Of a stretch of DNA of 64,000 nt, positions 43,094 to 55,077 are shown piece by piece; positions within the stretch are counted from its first letter, which is position 1; every line of letters begins with the position of its first letter. Source of the stretch: Malus domestica (taxonomy: Eukaryota; Streptophyta; Magnoliopsida; Rosales; Rosaceae); the NCBI RefSeq assembly GCF_042453785.1, contig NC_091664.1, forward strand, positions 29,002,501-29,066,500, read 5' to 3'. A program made the translations under genes and the position numbers. The notes beneath the pieces were generated by a model, which saw nothing but the letters and a program-made list of their open reading frames with translations, had not been told where the DNA came from and ran no database searches.

Positions 43094-44765
43094 ATAAATT
43101 TGTTTTGTCAGCTTAGAATTAGTCGGCAAAATAACATTTTTTAGCAGTGAACAAATTTAATGTGTATAGTTTGAAAGTCTACATCTCCATGGCCAAAAGC
43201 ATAAATCCATCATTCATAAAGAACCACGACTCAAGACAGTGCACATCAGCCAACCGGCATATATCGGGTCCATTTCTTAATTTGATTTCACTACTCAAAC
43301 ACCATACCTAACAGATACACACCGACACTTCAAGGCCATGCAATTTTAGCCTCATTTCATTGTCACTAATAAATAATTAATATGCAACTATGCATTGGTA
43401 ATAGGAGTGTACACTTTACGTCAACAATGAGAGCAACTTATATTACGTTCATAAAATTGATCACATTACTATAGCGTTTCGAACACAATTTTTTTGGTCA
43501 ACTCGTTAACAATTTAATTTATTATCGGATCATTAGTTAATTAAAATTTGTTTACGAGTCGAGTTGTTATCAAATTACTTTTTAATATCCAATAAGATAT
43601 CGTTGTTTTCCGGATCTAGACATTAGATATCACAATTTCTCGCATGTTCATTAACCCGATATAACTCTTTAACGAATCGAATCGTTATCGGATCATATGT
43701 TAAGAACCCGTCAAGATAACGAGTTTGATATAATACGATTCATTGAGATAACGAATATGATACAGAGAGACAAACACAATTTGCCAGACTTAACCTCAGC
43801 TGTAAAGAAAATATTGTAAGCTGCATATTGCAAGAAAAGGAACAACATCATACTATATATTTCGTGTAGGTTGCGAAGTATTATTTTATTTTATACTATA
43901 TTATATATAGCATTTTTTTAAAGCACTTTATTATTTGGCCAATATTACTGACCCTATTGGGGTTGTCTTCGATGGGACAACACAACATTCCTGCGCAAAT
44001 ATTATATCATGTCGTTTTGGGGCCTCTCCCTCCGTTACATTGGGGGTTCATCTTTTTTTGGTTTCTCAAAAGCCCTTGTGTTGTTCTCTATTTACTCCCA
44101 TTCCTCTTGTCTTGTGTAATCAAAACTCAAAATTTGAATACTTTTTTTTGGTGTACTTTTAACAATAACATTTATTTATATTAATTTCTCTAAAAAATCT
44201 AGTTTCTAGGTGATTAAAAAAAAAAGAAATTTCCATTAAACTCATAACGACTTGTTGTTTTTATTTCAAACATGAAAGTAATTTCTGTTGAAATCATAAC
44301 TACTACATATCATTCTGATTTTATTCAGGATGTCTTTATTTCATATAATATTGTTTGTTAGTGGTTGACAAAATATCGCTTTCTTGTAAAAAGAAGTGAA
44401 TACTATTAGAGATATTGCTTGCACTTTCTACTATAAATGCAGCATATCCAACCGTATGTGGTTAGGTTTCTCGAAAATAATTACACAAGTTCAAATTAGT
44501 TGGTGTAACTTTTGCATTTGGAGCAATGTTATCAATGCATAAAAGTTTATAACTTTGTATTTGTATGGATGGAATACCAAAAAATGTATAGAATTCAAGT
44601 ATGCACTTGACCATTTCTAATAGGTTTAGCATTTGTTTGTAGATTCTTCCATAAATATGAACCCTCAGAATCAACAAAGTTAATGAATCATTGCCAAAAC
44701 TATAGACATGATCTCACGTATTTAACAACTCCCAAATGTTCAAAGGAAGATCCAAAAAAAAAAAA
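43094..44765. other. AT-rich intergenic interval
   Basis: No gene is supported. 43490-43760 is a repeat-like AT-rich stretch with recurring gttatcggatcat and acgaatcgaatcgtt motifs whose class I do not recognise. Confidence 0.4.
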
Positions 44766-46000
44766 AAAAGGTTTCTGTTCGGGCAGGAAATCTAGTTGAA
44801 CGAGGTCCCTAGCTCGAGCACACAGCTCCTCGAGGAGTTGGCACTTTGGTTGATTGTCGGGCTCCAGCTTGCCAAGATGCTGCAAAAAGAGGGCAAATTT
44901 AGTTCTGAAATGTACCTTTGTGGGGCCTTAGGTGTAGGCATTGAGGCTCGCAATCAAAACTAACTAAGTGCTAAGGCGTGTCATTGCCATCTCTGTATGG
45001 CAGATGTAGAATAAGTGTATTTAAGTTGATTATTTGCGTCCAAAGTTATTTTGACTTCTTGTTATCAAAGGATTGTCGTAGATGAGTTAAGTTTACATTA
45101 AGTTCTTTTCTATGCCTTGAGATCAATGACTTTTAGTTCTTTATCTTGTATGCTTAAAGGGTGGAGATCCATATCTGATCAAGTCATCAACTTTAATTCA
45201 CTTTTAATCTTTTTATGACAATAAAACCATTAAGTGAAATAGATCTGAGAACTGATGGAACTTTGGATCATCAAAAGACTGGAAATGACTTGAATATATA
45301 CTAGGGAATACATTACAACACCAGATCTATTAATTGAAAGACAAAACAAAGAGAGGCGGGCAAGGTTAAACGTCTTACAACGTTATAGTTCTAAAGGGTT
45401 AGGTATTGAAGGAAGGATGAGTTGTAAATGAGTTTACACAAGAGAATCGATACTAAAGCATTTGGAGAAGGTAGCAGAGCTTTTACATAGACAAAAGATG
45501 TCTTTCTAAATGAAGTCTAAGGCTAAAAGGGTGCAAAATTTGGACAAAACACAACTTTCTGGATATTTGCTTGACTGAGAGATAAGTTGTATATTTGTTT
45601 GTTTGATTGGTTGAGTGTCCTTGTCTCTGGGCCCTCTTTCCCTATTTATAGGCGAATTAGCCCGACTGCACCATTTATGCTCTTATCCAAAAGCAACTGA
45701 AGGGTAGTGAGTCATCAGCATTTTTACACGTTTTGCCATTCGGAAAAGTGCTTTTGGGCCGATAGTTAGTTGATTTTCATTGGTTGTCACTTCTCTTGTA
45801 AGCACCTAACCCTTGCATTTAATGAGGAATCATTATATTGTCTAGAGATGGGTATCCGGGCTTGGTGCTGGGCTTCAGGCAAAATCTCCTTTATTAAGCT
45901 CTGTTGGGCTTTTATTCCCTTGAAGTTTTAAGTTAAATATTAACCCAAACAATTTCCATAGTTTATGGTCGATGTAACTGAATTTTGAGCAAATATAATT
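44766..46000 (-). mobile_element. Probable LTR of a large Gypsy-like element, minus strand
   Basis: On the minus strand a strong TATA context (GCCTATAAATAGGG, about 45639-45652) is followed by a typical LTR R/U5-like region. The left part contains CTGGAGCCCGACAATCAACC and CTCGAGGAGCTGTGTGCTCG. No partner LTR, primer-binding site or coding region is found in the window, so it is a solo or truncated LTR. The ends are approximate. Confidence 0.4.
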
Positions 46001-46224
46001 ACTCAAAAGTTGAGCTAAGTCACGAATTGATTGGCTCGCCTGATCCAAGTTGTGGGTTGGGTCATGTGGCTTGGAGTCACGAATGCGTCAGGCTAGGTTC
46101 ACATAGCAGCGAAAGCCTCCTGCTCTCAACAATGGAAGGATTATGGGTTGGTGCACAGTTGGTCTAGATTGCCTCATTGGTTGATACCGGTTGAACAATC
46201 TTTTTTTTAGAAGCCACTTAGTAC

Positions 46225-46372
46225 GAAGATTTAGTGATATTCCTATTCACTTGTAAGTGGGAGGTCTTAGGTTCGATTCTCGCCAAAAAAGGATTTGAAC
46301 CACATTATTGTTAGCCAATTGTGAAGTTAAGCCCATCCCTTCCCCCTAAATAATATCGATTGTTAAAAAATA
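46225..46372 (+). mobile_element. tRNA-derived SINE, second family
   Basis: A head with ttagtgatattcctattcac and B-box-like GGTTCGATTC (46270-46279), a body with aaccacattattgttagcca and taagcccatcccttccc, and a tail taatatcgattgttaaaaa followed by A-rich sequence. 3' parts of the same family occur at about 15185-15310 and 15412-15485. Confidence 0.6.
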
Positions 46373-46499
46373 AAAAATAAAGAAAAATAAATCGAAAAGC
46401 CCCCAAAGTTGAAAACTTTGGCATCTTAATTGTGCAATAGTGGAGATATCTCATAAACCATGGCCTACATACTAAAAAACTTGGATCCGGATCCCTTCC

Positions 46500-46660
46500 G
46501 GATCCAATAAAGCTGAACCTGCTGAGCAGGTAATTCGGACCGTCGAAATTTGATTCAATAGTTACAAACATGAGATCCTCTAAAAATTACAATAATTGTA
46601 ACCGTTAGATCAAATTTTAACGGTCCGGATCGCCTCCTCAGCAGACTCATATGTAGATCC
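46500..46660. mobile_element. Hairpin-forming MITE upstream of the RLCK gene
   Basis: Long imperfect inverted repeat: cctgctgagcaggtaattcg and gaccgtcgaaatttgattca on the left pair with tagatcaaattttaacggtc and cggatcgcctcctcagcag on the right. The outer ends are ggatcc/ggatct. It lies about 390 bp before the RLCK start codon. No clear target duplication was found. Confidence 0.55.
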
Positions 46661-47051
46661 CAAAAATGCTTTATTAACACCCACGACCAACGTCCACCCT
46701 CTCTCTCTCTCTCACTCACTTTCATTCAAGGTTGTGAGCAGAAGTCGCTGTCCTAATCTGAACACTTGTCAGTAACCCAGTTCGACCCAGCAGCGACTCT
46801 TTCGGACCGATGCAAAAAACACATTGAAACCGAAAACCATACAGTGTGTCAAACAGGAGAGAGAGAGAGAGAGAAGGAGACGAGACTCCGTTCAAATGTT
46901 TAGCTTCTAGATTCCTTTCTCTATCAATATAGATAATAACAATCATCCTTGTAGCTTAAAATATCAGAAATTTTGGTTTATAAATTTGCAGGGCCTCCTT
47001 TGTTGAGGAAAGCAGCACAGCAGTCTCTGTGCATCTGGTGGGAGAGTGTTG
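46661..47051 (+). promoter_or_regulatory. Putative promoter and 5' UTR of the RLCK gene
   Basis: It contains a CT microsatellite (about 46700-46718) and a GA microsatellite (about 46856-46876), both common in plant core promoters and 5' UTRs. No upstream gene overlaps. The transcription start was not determined. Confidence 0.4.
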
Positions 47052-50000
47052 ATGGCGAATGGTGAAGTGAAAGGACCTTATTCTTCATGGTATGCCTCAT
47101 TTCTCCTTCCTGTTCTCTCATTTCGGTTTTTTTTTCTTTATTTTTATTTTTATGTATTTAAAGTATACGTTTTTTGATGTTTTATATTGAGGTGAACTTC
47201 TGGGTTTTGTAGATTTCGTATGCCAATCTGAAAAAGTTTGGTCTTTTCAGCATCTGAGTTTTTTCTAGAACTTTTTTCTGAGCTTTTCTGTTGATTGTTG
47301 TGGTGGGGTTTTTGGGTTTTCAATGCTATATTTGCATATATGTATGTATATGTGTGTGTATACATCTGGAAAATTTCTACTTTTTCTATGTTTGTTTAGC
47401 TAATGGAAGACTTGCCGCAAAACTGAGTGAAATGAAGTTCTAGGATTCATCCGGCCGACCCCACTTAAGGCCTGGTTGTTGTTGTCTGTGTTTGTTTGAG
47501 TTTGAGAAAATTGGGTGTGGGTTTTTAATGTCTGTGCAAGCAATGGCAGTAAATGGTCTAAAGTTTTTACCTTTTTGGCATTTGAGGAAGTTGGTAAATT
47601 TTTATTACCTTAACAGAAAAGTTAAAAGATATATATGGATTTTGTAACTTGTTTCTGAAATTGTGACATATAATCCGTAAGGGGGTTTCTTCGCCTTTTT
47701 AGTCCTTCATTTGTTGTGATTCTTATATTTTGTGCCAACATTTTTATTAATTTCTATCCAGGGGAGCTGGAAATGAACCCAAAAAATTATCACTGAAGGT
47801 CCCAGATGAGATTTCTAAGGTGAAACAGAGAAAACAGAAAGCACTACTTACTTCTGCTTCTGCCCAAGGTAACTTCCTTTTTGGTTTGTTTATCTGTTTT
47901 CGTGTTCTGATTCCTATGTCATAATGCTCGGGTTTCTTCTTCGTAGATTTGAGGTATATCGACATGGAAAAAGAGAAGGACGATGTCCAAACTCCTAGAG
48001 GAGTTTTAGAAGCTTGCATGAGAGGCTTTGAACCCGAGACTAGCTCTTCTGAAAACAGCACAACTGAAAATAGCACGACTGAGTCATCAGTGCATTGTTC
48101 AAGTTCAAGTTCACTTTCTCACTGGCATAAATTCTTTAAACAATGGGGTAAGAGATCGCTTAAGCGCTTAGTCTCCTTCCCTCCACTTGGTGTGCCAAAG
48201 ATATCATCACGAAGAAGGATTGGGTGTGCAAGAGAGAATCCAGCATTGACTAATATATCCAACTTCAAGTCTTCGTTGGTGAATTTTACCATTGCCGAGC
48301 TCCAAAAGGCGACCGATAATTTTAACAGTGGTCAGTAACTTCCGCCAGATATTAAGACCTACTAACCAATTCCGATATGTGGACTCATATGTTTAAAATA
48401 AATAGCAGAATTCACAAACCTTTTTAATTTCATTTTGATTATGACATTTTCTCTGTGGGGATATTTCTCGCAGAAAACACAATTGGAAAGGGTGGTTATT
48501 CAGAAGTTTACAAGGGTCGCTTGAAAAGTGGGCAGCTAGTAGCAGTCAAGCGGCTGACGAAAGGAACAGCAGATGAGAAAACAGCAGGCTTTCTATCTGA
48601 ACTTGGCACTATAGCTCATGTTGATCATCCTAATACTGCTAAGTTGATTGGATGTTGCGTTGAAGGAGGAATGCACCTTGTTTTCGAATTATTTTCACTT
48701 GGAAGTTTAGGATCGCTCCTGCACGGTAAGTTCATGACTTCTGGATTCCTGTTCTTAGTTTCAAACTGCCTATTCGTTTATGTGCTTTCTTTTTAAGTCA
48801 TCTGCATATTCCAGGTCCGAAGGCTAATGAACTTGATTGGAGTAAAAGATACAAAATTGCTTTGGGGACAGCAGATGGTCTGCTGTATCTTCATGAGAGT
48901 TGCCAGAGGCGAATCATTCATAGAGACATCAAAGCCGATAATATTCTGCTCACAGAGGATTTTGTGCCGCAGGTATTTTCCAAGTTTCACAACAAAAATT
49001 GCTCAAACATTGAAACTTGAAAGACTTCCGTATTTCCTGGTTTATTTTGTAGAGTTAATTTACAATATGCTAACAAGTTTGGCTACACGTTACAATTAGA
49101 TAGTCTTTGCGGTATCTTGAAACATAAAGCCACCAACAGTCTTTGGTTACTGACTTCATTGTCTAGCTTCGTCGATTGTATGCAACCTTTTTTATGCACA
49201 TAAACGTTACAATTATCTATTTGCAGTCAGTTTTTATCCTGGGGAGAGAGCGTCCTGGAACAATTTTATCATATTGTGTTCAATACCTGTTCAACATAAA
49301 TGACAGGCATGTGCCGACAGCTACAATTCTTAGTACATAAGATCTCCCCGGATATAGAAAACTATGCATTTTAGCCGCATTTTAGCCGCTGCATTTAAGA
49401 ATCAAGTTCGCATTGTTTAAATGCATATTTGATAAGCCTGGCCAGGGGTGAACTTTACGGTCATGAGATAAATAAGCGCATAAGCTTAAGGATATGCTTT
49501 CAAATGTTTAATCATAAAGAATTTTAATGAATCTCGATACTTATTTGCTCTGTTTGCCATTTAGCATACTTACTCAGGCTCAATCCGGTGTTTCTTATTG
49601 TGCTAAAACGGACTGTGTTTTACATCTTTTCCTCTTGCCTCCTTCATATTGACAAAGAGAAATTGACAAATTGTATACGAATCGTATTGGCCTTCTCATG
49701 TGCGTTACCTCACTGGACCTAAACTATGTGCCCTTTTTGTTTCTCTTTATAATCAACTTACTGATCTGTATAGCCAATTTATGCTAGATATGTGATTTCG
49801 GGCTTGCAAAGTGGCTACCCAAACAATGGACTCATCACAATGTCCCTAAATCTGAGGGTACATTTGGGTATGTACGGTAAACTGTTTTGTTACAATTAAA
49901 TAAGATTCTTTATTTTTCAATGTCTTCATTTCTTACCCTTGAATGTCAGGTATTTTGCTCCCGAGTATTTCATGCATGGAATAGTAGATGAAAAAACTGA

Positions 50001-50673
50001 TGTTTATTCTTTCGGAGTCCTACTACTGGAGCTTATAACCGGGCGTCCAGCTTTGGATGATCTTCAGAAAAGCCTTGTACTTTGGGTAGGTTTGCTTCTG
50101 TATAATTAGAACATTACCATCTATTGTTGTCGATATATGCAAGTCCTTAGCTGCGGATGTAATTTTTTTACTCTTTGTAGGCAAAGCCTTTGCTTGATAA
50201 CAATGAGATCAAGGAGCTTGTCGATCCTAATATTGGTGACAACTATGACCGGAAAGAAATGGATCACATGGTTTTGACAGCAGCTTTATGCATCGAGCAG
50301 TCTTCTATTCTACGTCCTCGCATGAGTCAGGTAAGTACAAATTCCAGACAGATATCCTGTTATTTTTCTGAGTTAACTATTCATGATGACTTGATTGAGC
50401 GAGGTCATCATACCTTGTTTCATGAAGTTTCAGCCTCCTAGTTTCACTAAAATGTTTGAGGTATTGGATAGCGGGATGATGACACATTTTGGTTTGGCGC
50501 AGGTTGTGGTGCTGCTAAGAGGCGATGATTATGTATCCAAATGTGCAAAAGAATCGAAAAGGAGGTTTCTGCAAAGAACATACTCAGAAGAACTATCAGA
50601 TGCACAAGAATATAATTCAACTAAGTATCTGGGCGATCTGAACCGACACAAGCAGGTCGCTTTCAGTTCTTGA
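47052..50673 (+). CDS. Receptor-like cytoplasmic kinase, class VI (RBK1/RBK2-like), nine exons
   Basis: Exons by splice logic: 47052-47089, 47762-47868, 47947-48330, 48474-48725, 48815-48972, 49788-49867, 49950-50085, 50181-50330, 50503-50673. All joins keep frame with GT-AG ends and give 1476 nt, 491 aa. The N-terminus is Ser-rich and disordered (about 1-165). The kinase domain starts at [14 protein letters not shown]. Gly loop [12 protein letters not shown] (about 179-190), VAVKRL Lys near 202, HRD at 296-298 in [13 protein letters not shown] at 316-318, then [11 protein letters not shown]. There is no signal peptide or membrane helix. Class VI relatives bind and are activated by ROP GTPases and act in defence and development. 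All catalytic residues are present. Intron 1 holds a LINE tail and intron 5 is 815 bp. Confidence 0.92.
47395..47500 (+). mobile_element. RTE-type LINE 3' tail in intron 1 of the RLCK gene
   Basis: It contains tggaagacttgccgcaaaac and attcatccggccgacccc, ending cctggttgttgttgt, which I recall as the 3' end with TTG-repeat tail of plant RTE LINEs. It is severely 5' truncated, as is common for LINE insertions. It has the same orientation as the gene. The LINE at 61412-64000 may belong to the same clade. Confidence 0.5.
48973..49787 (+). other. Intron 5 of the RLCK gene
   Basis: 815 bp, the second longest intron in the gene after the 672-bp-plus first intron region. It separates the HRD exon from the DFG exon. 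No inserted element is recognised. Confidence 0.7.
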
Positions 50674-50988
50674 ATAGGTGGATAGATAGAACATTTAAAC
50701 AATGTTAAATCTAGTGGTTCTTGTAGACTTATCAGTTTCTGGGGTGCTTGCAATTCCCATGGGAATCGAGTCGTTGTAGATGGATTTCCATGGTATTTGA
50801 AAGCACAACCAGCTCAAATTGTGGTTCTGAGAGAGTGAGGGGAAAGACTATTAATATGTAGTGTTTTCTTTTCTACAAACATCATCTTAGATCTCACATA
50901 TATTAATGGTTTTATAATCTACACGATATTGGTTTTTCTACTGGGTGGGAGGGATTTAGGTTGTCCCGACCCTAGTTGCACCCAGGTG

Positions 50989-51555
50989 TGTTGAAACCAA
51001 TTGTCCCACATCGGACAGAGGGAAGGAGAAAGAGTACTTTAAATAGAATTACCCTACTCTAACTAACACCGAGGCTTTTTGTATGAAAACCCCACACTTG
51101 ACGGATTGAGCAGGTGGCCAAGTGGGGACAGTATCGGTGTTGTTGAAGTGGGCTCATGGCCCGTCTACCTGAAATTTAAGATGGTATCAGAGCCCGGGGA
51201 CGGGTCCGTACATCCACGTGAACGGGTGGGTCCCCTTTGGCCCAACGCAAATGGGTGAGCAATGACTTGGCTCCACGTAGGCCAAGAGATGCCATGTGCA
51301 TTGGCCCAGCGCGAACGGGTGAGCCCCGTCTTGGCTCCACGTGGTTGCCGATGTGTGGAACTCCACGTGTGACCCATAAAAATGGGGTCTCACGTGCGGG
51401 GGAGTGTTAGAATTCATTTGTCCCACACCAGTTAGAAGGCTTGAGAACAAGCTATTTATATAGAATTACCCCATTCTAACTAACACTGAGGCTAAGTGGG
51501 GACAGTATCGGTGTTGTTGGAGTGGGCCCATGGCCCGTCTACCTAAAATTTAAGA
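50989..51555 (+). mobile_element. TRIM element with exact target-site duplication, 3' of the RLCK gene
   Basis: LTR1 is 50989-51181 (193 bp) and LTR2 is 51405-51555 (151 bp). LTR2 lacks about 42 bp present in LTR1 after gaggct. Primer-binding site tggtatcagagcc is at 51182 and the polypurine tract is tgcgggggag before LTR2. AGGTG flanks both sides (50984-50988 and 51556-51560). The interior is 223 bp and non-coding. It lies about 315 bp after the RLCK stop codon. A related solo LTR is at 18737-18936. Confidence 0.85.
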
Positions 51556-51560
51556 AGGTG

Positions 51561-52470
51561 CAAATAAGTTTCTTTGGCTCAACCAAACTACTAGGTATGA
51601 AATTTACAATGAGGCCTGTTTTCGGCCGCAAGTAAAGATGTACAAAATATTCGTGGGTATGGATAACCGCAGTTACCTATCCATTTAAAATTGATAGTTA
51701 CAACTATGAATAACCGTTTTAAAAAAATGCAGAGTTATAGATATAACCATTTTGCTGCAAAAAACTAATAATAATACACTACTATGAGCAAATCTCGAAA
51801 CGAAGCCAAAACAAAATTTTCTTAAATTTTAGCATCACAAGGTCGTTTCAATAATCAACATTCAACACTCACTCACTAATCGCTATAGCACAAAATACAC
51901 AAAACATGTTTCATGTAACATGCTTCGTATAAACCAGTATCATCCAAGCCATCCAAACTAATATTCATGTCTTAAAACTAAAAAAAATTAGACTAGAAAA
52001 TAAAAACTAAACGAACTACAAAGCAACACAATTGCCGGTGTGAGACTATATTCTCCAAAACACCCACTCACGAGTGGCACCACACAGTGACTCATGGAAA
52101 ACCAATTCCCGCATTGGCAAGGTCAAGTATTTGACGTTAAAATCATTACAAAATTTCAATGAATCATCCCACCCATTCAATGATATCTCTAAAATGGTAC
52201 AAAATCATTAGAAATTAATGTGATTTCAGAAATTGTCCTCGATTATGAGTTGAGCATAGAAGAATAAGGAATATTTTCAATAATAATTGTTCAATATATG
52301 TGATTATTAATTATGGAAATATCATATGGCATTTGGAGAAGCAAATCAAAACGTACTAATTGAATGCGTAATAGGCTCAATGCTGTATATATAAACTGTT
52401 TTGTATTTGGAGTTAATAGAGAAAGGTTAAGGTTACATATATATTTAGTTTGTTTGTGGATCGATCAAAG
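51561..52470. other. Intergenic sequence and upstream flank of the phytocyanin gene
   Basis: AT-rich, no other gene. A TATA-like tgtatatataaactg at about 52383 lies 80-90 bp before the start codon and would be well placed as the core promoter. Confidence 0.45.
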
Positions 52471-52986
52471 ATGACAATTGGAATGAACAAAGTTTTGGTG
52501 ATTGGAATCGGCCTTTTTGTCAGCTGTTTGCTGCTCCAATGCGAACAAGTTGATGGAAAAGAATATATAGTGGGGGATGAGAAAAGATGGAGCCCTGATG
52601 CTAACTTAACCCAGTGGACTGAGGGCAAGAAGTTCAAGGCTGGAGATGTTTTGGGTAAAATTACTGAAACTTTGGTTTTCTTTTCAATTTCTGTTCATGC
52701 ATCCGATTCCTCAAATATTACTATATTTGATTAGCAGCTAGTTTGTTTACTAATTCAATATCGTTTTTTGAAAACAGTTTTCAAATATAAAGATCCGCTT
52801 CTCATGGTTGCTGAACTACGGGACACCTATTTGTTCGAGAAGTGTGCGTTATATTCACCGGGCCTCATAGAATTATACACTTCAGGAAATGATCATGTGG
52901 TTTTGGAGAAGGGCACAATCCACTTCGCACCTTATACGCCTCCCTATTGTGAAAATGGAATGAAACTTACAGTTCATGTGGAGTAA
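52471..52986 (+). CDS. Phytocyanin-like (plantacyanin fold) secreted protein lacking copper ligands
   Basis: Exon 1 is 52471-52654 and exon 2 is 52778-52986, joined G|GTAAAA ... AACAG|TTTTC in frame (GDVL-VFKYKD), 130 aa. The signal peptide (to about residue 28, VDGKEY) is followed by the plastocyanin-like fold: YIVGDEKRW, LTQWTEGKKFKAGDVLVFKY, a mid Cys (FEKC) and a second Cys (PPYC) that can form the conserved disulphide, and GMKLTVHVE. The usual copper ligands are changed: no His in the VFKY-downstream segment (LLMVAEL), HFA where FIC is expected, and PPYC where PGHC is expected. Only the axial-position Met (GMK) remains. It is probably a non-copper early-nodulin-like or plantacyanin-derived protein of the cell surface. 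An ATG at 52450 in the same frame is less likely because the signal peptide would be internal. Confidence 0.85.
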
Positions 52987-53600
52987 CTATATATATATAT
53001 AGCTATAAACATGCATGATGCAGTCTGTTTATCAGGCAGGCTCCATTGTTAATTATGTCATACAAGAGAGATGCCATATATAATGAAAAAAATAATTGGA
53101 GCTAGTTGTATTGTTTTTCGTCCTTGTTCATCCCCAAAACCAGTGATTGATCGCTAGCGTCACTAATATTTGATAAATATGTCAATCATTTTAATTATTT
53201 CAACAATCATAATTTGTTAATTCTACATTCCGGCCATTTCCCAAGAAGAAATAAACCTCGGTTTGACCATACAACACACTAATAATTTGGGGCATTTTGA
53301 TCTGGATGTTTGGTTTTTGGATTTCTTAACCATACATCTAAGGTTTTTAGAGATTTGATCAAACTACTTTTTACAATTTTAATTCATTTACTAATTAATT
53401 CAAATTACATAAATTGTTGTTATCCAAAATAAATTAAACTCCTAAAATCTTGCAAAAGATCTTGTTAACCAAAAAAAATAAAATAAATCAAACGGTGATG
53501 TTTTAAACATGACAGTGTACTCCAAATGATAAATACAATGTGAAACCCCACCCCCGTTATTAATTTGTAATACCATAATGTCCCTAAAAGTTTATAAAAA
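52987..53600. other. 3' flank of the phytocyanin gene
   Basis: AT-rich with no gene seen. A short TA run follows the stop codon. Confidence 0.4.
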
Positions 53601-53679
53601 AATTCAATTTGGTCCCTCATTTCTTACCCTATCCGGATCCACTTTTTGGATTCTCTCAAACCCCTCATCCTCTCACAGC

Positions 53680-54081
53680 TTGCCACGTGGCAAGCACTGA
53701 ACTCTCTCTTCTTTTCTCCCTCGAGTCAACACTTTTCTCTCTCCCCCTCTCAGCTCAACTCTCACTCTCTCTCACTCTCTCCTCATTCATTTCCCCGATT
53801 GACACACCCATACCCACGCACACCCACACCACTACCCCGACAAAGGCGCAACATCACCACCACCCCGAGGACTTTCATTATTTCTCTCTCATCTTTGTGA
53901 AGTGGGAAAATCCCCGACGAACTCTCGTGGACTTTGAACGAGATCCCAGCCAACACCGATCGTTTCACGGCGAACCCCAAATACCAACTTACTCATCTCC
54001 CTCTTCATTTTTATGCTTAGATCAGACCCTAAGGTGTTTGGTCATCGTCGATCGGAGCTGGGGAAGCTCCGACGTCTTTTT
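53680..54081 (+). repeat. CT-rich gene-5'-end-like sequence, related to 13820-13990
   Basis: It shares the motif gccacgtggca, long CT tracts and a segment around atttccccgattgacacacc with the interval at 13820-13990. It may be a promoter and 5' UTR spread by a DNA transposon. Short open stretches exist but do not resemble a known protein. It ends at the Cassandra array. Confidence 0.4.
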
Positions 54082-55077
54082 TATAACATCCCACATTGTC
54101 CAGGGGAGTGGAGCCTTATATGTATATTCTTATCTCTACATAGCACGAAACCTTTTGGGAGCTCACTGGCTTTAGGTTCCATTGGAACTCCGAAGTTAAG
54201 CGAGTTCGTGCGAGAGCAATCCCATGATAGGTGACCCACTAGGAAGTTCTCATGTGAGTTCCCAGAAACAAAACCGTGAAGGCATAGTCAGGGCCCAAAG
54301 CGGACAATATCGTGCTACGGTGGAGTCGAGCCCGGGATGTGGTGGGGGCCCGACCCAGGATGTGAAAATTTGGTATCAGAGCCAATCCCTAGCCGGAGCT
54401 GTGCCAATGAGGACGTCGGGCCCCTAAGAGGGGTGGATTGTAACATCCCACATCGCCCAGGGGAGTGGATCTTGTAAGCCTTATATGTATATTCCCATCT
54501 CTACCTAGCAAGAGGCATTTTGGGAGCTCACTGGCTTCAGGTTCCATCGAAACTCCGAAGTTAAGCGAGAGCAATCTTATGATAGGTGACCCACTGGGAA
54601 GTTTTCATGTGAGTTCCCAAAAACAAAACCGTGAAGGCATAGTCGGGGCCCAAAGCGGACAATATCGTGCTACGGCGGAGTCAAGCCCAAGATGTGGTGG
54701 GGGCCCGACCCAGGATGTGACAATTTGGTATCAAAGCCAATCCCTAGTCGGAAGTGTGCCAACGAGGACGTCGGGCCCCTAAGGGGGGTGGATTGTAACA
54801 TCTCACGTCGCCCAAGGGAGTGGATCTTGTAAGCCTTATAGGTATATTCCCATCTCTACCTAGCAAGAGGCATTTTGGGAGCTTACTAGCTTCGGGTTCC
54901 ATCGGAACTCCGAAGTTAAGCGAGAGCAATCCCATGATGGGTGACCTACTGGGAAGTTCTCGTGTGAGTTCCCAGAAACAAAATCGTGAAGGCGTGGTTG
55001 GGGCCTAAAGTGGACAATATCATGTTACGGTAGAGTCGAACCCGAGATGTGGTGGGGGCCCGAACAGGGATGTGGCA
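54082..55077 (+). mobile_element. Tandem Cassandra TRIM: three LTRs and two internal domains
   Basis: LTR1 is 54082-54367, LTR2 54439-54722, LTR3 54794-55077, each about 284-286 bp. Two internal domains of about 71 bp lie between, each with a primer-binding site (tggtatcagagcc at 54371; tggtatcaaagcc at 54726) and a polypurine tract (aagaggggtgg, aaggggggtgg). The LTRs carry 5S-rRNA-like sequence (aactccgaagttaagcg, then tgataggtgacccactggga), the mark of Cassandra. No proteins are encoded. LTR2 and LTR3 share a 10-bp deletion in the 5S-like part that LTR1 lacks. No target-site duplication was found around the array. Confidence 0.9.
54172..54257 (+). ncRNA. 5S-rRNA-like segment of Cassandra LTR1 (Pol III promoter-like)
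   Basis: The core aactccgaagttaagcgag, cgagagcaatcccatgatag and gtgacccactaggaagttct corresponds to the internal control region (A box, intermediate element, C box) of 5S rRNA genes. It is the fullest of the three copies: LTR2 and LTR3 lack ten bases after aagcgag. It is a transposon-borne relic and not a genuine 5S gene. Confidence 0.6.

Noticed and set aside
54082..55077. Three 5S rRNA genes in tandem
   Set aside because: The 5S-like segments are incomplete and embedded in LTRs with primer-binding sites and polypurine tracts, so they are Cassandra LTRs.
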